From assembly GCF_019458805.1 (NCBI RefSeq), contig NZ_JAIBOA010000013.1, positions 124,001-188,000 of the forward strand: a DNA stretch of 64,000 bases, in the 5' to 3' direction. A program made the position numbers and the translations under genes. The notes beneath the pieces are model-generated. The model did no database searches, was not told the origin of the DNA, and saw nothing but the letters and a program-made list of their open reading frames with translations. Shown piece after piece: positions 60,317 to 64,000 of the stretch. Source of the stretch: Actinomadura parmotrematis. Lineage in GTDB: Bacteria; Actinomycetota; Actinomycetes; Streptosporangiales; Streptosporangiaceae. Each line of letters starts with the position of its first letter. The stretch's first letter is position 1.

Positions 60317-60547
60317 GTGACTGGAGCCCTTGCCCCGACCAAGCCGCTGTCCGTCGCAGACCGCTGCGACCGCTGCGGCGCCCAGGCCTACGTCCGTGCG
60401 GTCCTTGTAGGCGGCGGCGACCTTCTGTTCTGCGCCCACCACGGACGCAAGTACGCAGAGGCGCTCCGTTCCAACGGGGCCGACATCCAGGACGAGAGCG
60501 ACCGTCTGATCGAAACCCCGGGCACCGCCTCCGAAGAGGAGCGGTAA
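60317..60547 (+). CDS. DUF7455 family zinc-ribbon-like protein
   Basis: A 76-residue protein: ADRCDRCGAQAYVRAVL and LLFCAHHGRKYAEAL, a Cys/His set (CxxC...CxHH) that should bind zinc. Typical actinobacterial DUF7455, usually near the principal sigma factor. GTG start with GAGGAAGG. Function unknown. Confidence 0.87.
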   Translation: MTGALAPTKPLSVADRCDRCGAQAYVRAVLVGGGDLLFCAHHGRKYAEALRSNGADIQDESDRLIETPGTASEEER

Positions 60548-60570
60548 GCCCTCGAAATAAAAGAATCGCG

Positions 60571-60603
60571 GAACGGCGGCCACCCACGCGGCGGCCGCCG
60601 TTC
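60571..60603. terminator. bidirectional hairpin between DUF7455 and GNAT genes
   Basis: 11-bp stem GAACGGCGGCC/GGCCGCCGTTC with an 11-base loop, between convergent genes. Confidence 0.7.
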
Positions 60604-60635
60604 GCATTTCCCGCGATACTTCGCAGCGTGCCCAT

Positions 60636-61418
60636 TCAACTACGGAGAGTGTCGGCGTTTCGCCGGGCCTTTCCGACGCGATAGTGATAATGGCCCGCCG
60701 GGCGGAACCCCTCGCTCTCGTAGAGGGCGCGGGCGCCCGCGTTGGCCTCCACCACCACCAGGTAGGCGCGCCGGCAGCCCTGCGCGCGCCCCCAGGCCAT
60801 GAGCGAGCGCAGGACGCGCCGCGCGAGGCCCTGACGGCGCGCCTCCGGGACGACCGCCATCGCGTACACCCCGAGCCACTCCCCCTGCGGCACGCCGCGC
60901 CCCACGGCGGCTCCGGCGAGCGAGGCGTACCCCGCGGGCACGCCGGCGAGGATCCGCTCGGCGACCGCCAGGCCGCCGGGGAAGCGGCCGTCCACCGACC
61001 ACCACGTGTCGAGCCAGGCGGGCGACGGCGCGTCCGCGATCTCCACCTCGGGGTCCGCCCCGCCGGGCCCGAGGTCCGCCGCCATCGCCAGCGTGCGGTC
61101 CACCTCGGCGTAGCCGCGCGCGGCGAGCCGGGCGTCCAGGTCGGCGGGACGGGACCGGCCGGTGACGGTGAAGACCGGCGGCAGGCCGAGGGCGGCGTAG
61201 TGCCGCTCCACGGCCGCGATCGCGGCGTCCGGGTCCGCCGGTTCGCCGAGGGCGAGCACGGAGTTGGCGCGCTTGGTGACGCCGTGCGCGCTGCGCAGCG
61301 TCCAGCCCGCCATATCCTGGGAGTGCAGGGCGGGCCACGCCGCGGCCACCAGCTCGCCGAGCCGGTCGTCGAGACGACCGCCGGGGCCGCGGCCGCGCTG
61401 TTCCATGAGCTCTGCCAT
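60636..61418 (-). CDS. GNAT family N-acetyltransferase
   Basis: A 260-residue protein; the C-terminal half is GNAT (VYAMAVVPEARRQGLARRVLRSL, LVVVEANAGARALYESEGF). The N-terminal half (GWTLRSAHGVTKRANSVL) resembles a degenerate GNAT repeat. Substrate unknown. GTG at 61427 is an alternative start. Confidence 0.86.
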   Translation of the reverse strand: MAELMEQRGRGPGGRLDDRLGELVAAAWPALHSQDMAGWTLRSAHGVTKRANSVLALGEPADPDAAIAAVERHYAALGLPPVFTVTGRSRPADLDARLAARGYAEVDRTLAMAADLGPGGADPEVEIADAPSPAWLDTWWSVDGRFPGGLAVAERILAGVPAGYASLAGAAVGRGVPQGEWLGVYAMAVVPEARRQGLARRVLRSLMAWGRAQGCRRAYLVVVEANAGARALYESEGFRPAGHYHYRVGKARRNADTLRS

Positions 61419-61467
61419 GGCCTGCACCCTAGACAGGCCTGCGGTCCATCACGCTTTCGGGGGGAAA

Positions 61468-62220
61468 GTGCACATCCTGCTGCCGCCGTCGGAGAAGAAG
61501 ACCCCGGCCGGGGACGGCCCGCCCCTCGACCTGGCCGCGCTCAGCTTCCCCGAGCTGAACCCGACCCGCGAGCGCGTGCTCGCCGCGCTCGGCGAGGTCT
61601 GCCGGAGCGACGACGCGCCCGCCGTCCTCGGGCTGCCCGGCGGCCAGATCGACGAGGCCCTCGCCCGCAACCGGGCCCTCCGCACCGCGCCCACGCTGCC
61701 CGTCGCGCGGCTCTACACCGGCGTCCTCTACGCGCAGCTGCGGCTGGACGCGCTCGACGCCGCCGGCGCCGCCCGCGCCGCCGACCAGATCATCGTGTTC
61801 TCCGGCCTGTGGGGCGCGCTCCGCCTCACCGACCGCATCCCGCCCTACCGGCTCGCCATGGGCGTCACCCTGCCGGCCGAGGGCCGCCTCGCCGCCACCT
61901 GGCGGCCCGCGCTCGCCGCCGCCCTGGACGGCCTGGACGGCCTCGTCGTCGACATGCGCTCGGGCCCCTACGCCGCCGCGTGGAAGGCCCCGGAACCCGC
62001 GGTCGCCGTCCGGGTGTTCCGCGAGCGCATCCTCGGCGGCGTGCCGAAGCGCACCGTCGTCAGCCACATGGCCAAGGCCACCCGCGGGCGGATCGCGCAC
62101 GACCTGATCGCGTCCGGCGCCGACCCGCGCACGCCCGAGGAGCTGCTGAAGGCCGTCACCGGCCTCGGCCACACCGCCGAGCTGAACGGCGCGAACCTGG
62201 ACGTCGTCCTCGCCGCCTGA
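61468..62220 (+). CDS. yaaA: YaaA family peroxide-stress protein
   Basis: A 250-residue YaaA/DUF328 protein: ILLPPSEKKTPAGDG, LYTGVLY, IVFSGLWGALRLTD, PPYRLAMG and VSHMAKATRGRIAHDL. YaaA protects DNA from peroxide damage and binds DNA. GTG start with GGGGGAAA. Confidence 0.9.
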   Translation: MHILLPPSEKKTPAGDGPPLDLAALSFPELNPTRERVLAALGEVCRSDDAPAVLGLPGGQIDEALARNRALRTAPTLPVARLYTGVLYAQLRLDALDAAGAARAADQIIVFSGLWGALRLTDRIPPYRLAMGVTLPAEGRLAATWRPALAAALDGLDGLVVDMRSGPYAAAWKAPEPAVAVRVFRERILGGVPKRTVVSHMAKATRGRIAHDLIASGADPRTPEELLKAVTGLGHTAELNGANLDVVLAA

Positions 62221-62232
62221 CCGGCCGCCCGC

Positions 62233-63258
62233 TCAGGCCGCCATGACGTTGAGCTGCCGGCACGCCTTGACGTACTGGCCGACGCCGTCGCCGCCGCCGA
62301 GGTAGGTCCACGGCAGCCCGCTCGGCCGCCCGAACGTGCGCAGCAGGTGCTGGCGGGCCGGGCGGCGCGCGTCGGCCAGGTGGAACGCGGCCCCGAACAG
62401 GTTGTGCGCCTCGATCGTCCGCGGATGCGGGTGCGGGCCCTCGAACCAGCCGCGCGCGGCGGCCGCCACGTCCCGGATCTCGTCGTCGTCGAACCACGAC
62501 GACGCGCCCCGGATGATGGACGAGCGCTCCTGCACGAAGTACTCGAAGTAGGCGAGCGGCACCAGCGCGGCCCGCGGGTCCGCGCGGCCCGCCAGCCCCA
62601 TCGCCACCCGCGCGAACTCGAACATCTCGCCGTGCACGCCGCCCCACTGCGGCGACAGGCTGACCACCCGGGCGACGTGCGCCCCGTACAGCGTCGGGCA
62701 GCGCGCCGACGCGCGCCGCCAGAGGACGTCCTTGTCCTCGCGGTCCAGGTCGAGGCCGAGCGCGAGCCAGAGCATCGCCTCCCACGGCACCGGATCGTCG
62801 TGCCAGATCTCGGCGGCCCGCATCAGCGGCTCGCGCGCCGACCGCATCGTCTTGGTGTAGGCGGTGTAGGCGGCGGTCTGCGTCGACCGGGCGCGCGCCT
62901 CGGGACGCATCGCCCACGCCTCCTCCACCCGGGTGCGGCCGAGCCAGAGCCACAGGTCGGGGTTGCCGGGATCCTCGGCGAGCAGCGCCTCGATGCTCGA
63001 ACTCCAGCCGCGGGCGGCCTTCGCGAGGGCCTCCACGCGCAAGGACCGCACCTCGAAATCGTGCCGGGAGGTGCCGAGCAGGTGCGCGCCCAGCCGGAAG
63101 TAGCGGTCGTGGACGGCGTTCACGGCCTGGTCGAGCGCGGCGTCCGCCCAGGGACGCCCCCCGACCACCTGGGCGGGCCGGGGACGGGTGGCGGGGCCGG
63201 CGGCGCGGTCGTACTCCACCGAACCTCCAGGCGCCGGGTCGAGCTCCATGAGTCCCAT
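62233..63258 (-). CDS. TPR-like hypothetical protein
   Basis: A 341-residue helical protein without clear membrane segments: RGWSSSIEALLAEDPGNPDLWLWLGRTRVEEAW in pieces, PWEAMLWLALGLDLDREDKD, SLSPQWGGVHGEMFEFAR. Pattern recalls tetratricopeptide-like repeats. No family recognised. Lies 195 bp from the sigma factor gene, same strand. Confidence 0.7.
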   Translation of the reverse strand: MGLMELDPAPGGSVEYDRAAGPATRPRPAQVVGGRPWADAALDQAVNAVHDRYFRLGAHLLGTSRHDFEVRSLRVEALAKAARGWSSSIEALLAEDPGNPDLWLWLGRTRVEEAWAMRPEARARSTQTAAYTAYTKTMRSAREPLMRAAEIWHDDPVPWEAMLWLALGLDLDREDKDVLWRRASARCPTLYGAHVARVVSLSPQWGGVHGEMFEFARVAMGLAGRADPRAALVPLAYFEYFVQERSSIIRGASSWFDDDEIRDVAAAARGWFEGPHPHPRTIEAHNLFGAAFHLADARRPARQHLLRTFGRPSGLPWTYLGGGDGVGQYVKACRQLNVMAA

Positions 63259-63405
63259 AGCGCGGAAGCGTAGGAACGCGCAGCACGGCGGACGCTACCT
63301 GGACGTAAATCCTGTGTTACATCCCGGAAAGCGCCCTGACCTGGAGGTTCACCCCGCGTCAGGACGCCCGGACGGCCCCCCGCCCGCGCGGTACACACGC
63401 GCGTA

Positions 63406-63443
63406 ACGGTGCAGGCCCCCGCCGGAGCGGGGGCCTGCACCGT
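63406..63443 (-). terminator. strong hairpin terminator after the sigma factor gene
   Basis: Perfect 17-bp stem (63406-63422 with 63427-63443) with loop CGGA, 12 bases past the sigma factor stop. Confidence 0.8.
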
Positions 63444-63454
63444 CGCGCGGCGTC

Positions 63455-64000
<546 letters not shown>

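Overview
The window is chromosomal DNA from a very high-GC actinobacterium, probably a Thermomonosporaceae/Actinomadura-like organism. This is inferred from extreme GC at third codon positions, an HrdB-type principal sigma factor at the right edge, split topoisomerase IV genes (parE, parC), actinobacterial families (DUF5998, DUF7455, Scr1-like HTH with DUF397, LCP, DUF1023 hydrolase) and pervasive 4-bp ATGA/GTGA overlaps between genes. No rRNA, tRNA, CRISPR array, transposase or integrase was seen. The sigma factor, parE, parC, RecQ, DUF5998 and phosphodiesterase genes look like a conserved chromosomal backbone.

Left part (1-17.8 kb): the 3' end of a CHAT-protease-like gene; a minus-strand run of DUF5998, phosphodiesterase and sulfurtransferase; a GNAT/acyl-CoA-synthetase fusion; a PfkB kinase; a 31-residue membrane peptide; a RecQ helicase with a C-terminal phosphoribosyltransferase-like tail; a ThrE-type exporter; a DUF6745 pair; a DJ-1/TetR/oxidoreductase operon; and an LCP cell-wall ligase.

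17.9-23.7 kb holds the most unusual block: a tightly overlapping minus-strand operon of two STM4015-type leucine-rich-repeat proteins, an STM4014 ATP-grasp-like protein, an STM4013 sulfatase-fold hydrolase and two radical SAM enzymes (STM4012, STM4011). Two paralogous LRR genes lead the operon. The function of this cassette is not known to me. Beside it is metNIQ, whose 5' leader appears to encode a leaderless Met/Cys-rich 10-residue peptide and a second short peptide, suggesting translation-coupled control.

26.6-36.7 kb carries two NarL/DesR-type two-component systems, a TetR regulator with matching operator-like sites before itself and an adjacent SDR gene, a membrane/coiled-coil pair, an ABC ATPase-like protein that has lost its catalytic motifs, and a lactate-oxidase-like flavoenzyme.

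Between parC (36.8-39.3 kb) and parE (55.8-57.9 kb) lies an accessory-looking interval: an ATP-binding anti-sigma-like protein, an Scr1-like HTH regulator with two tandemly duplicated DUF397 genes, an SMI1/KNR4 protein, a PadR regulator with two paralogous membrane proteins, a WXG-like protein with a DUF1023 hydrolase and lipoprotein genes, small enzymes, a third two-component system, a decayed gene and a secreted CocE/NonD-type hydrolase. Two copies of a roughly 100-bp palindromic element lie at gene 3' ends at 3.8 and 41.6 kb. The right end has a drug-type ABC exporter, DUF7455, a GNAT, YaaA, a TPR-like protein and the principal sigma factor, which runs off the window.
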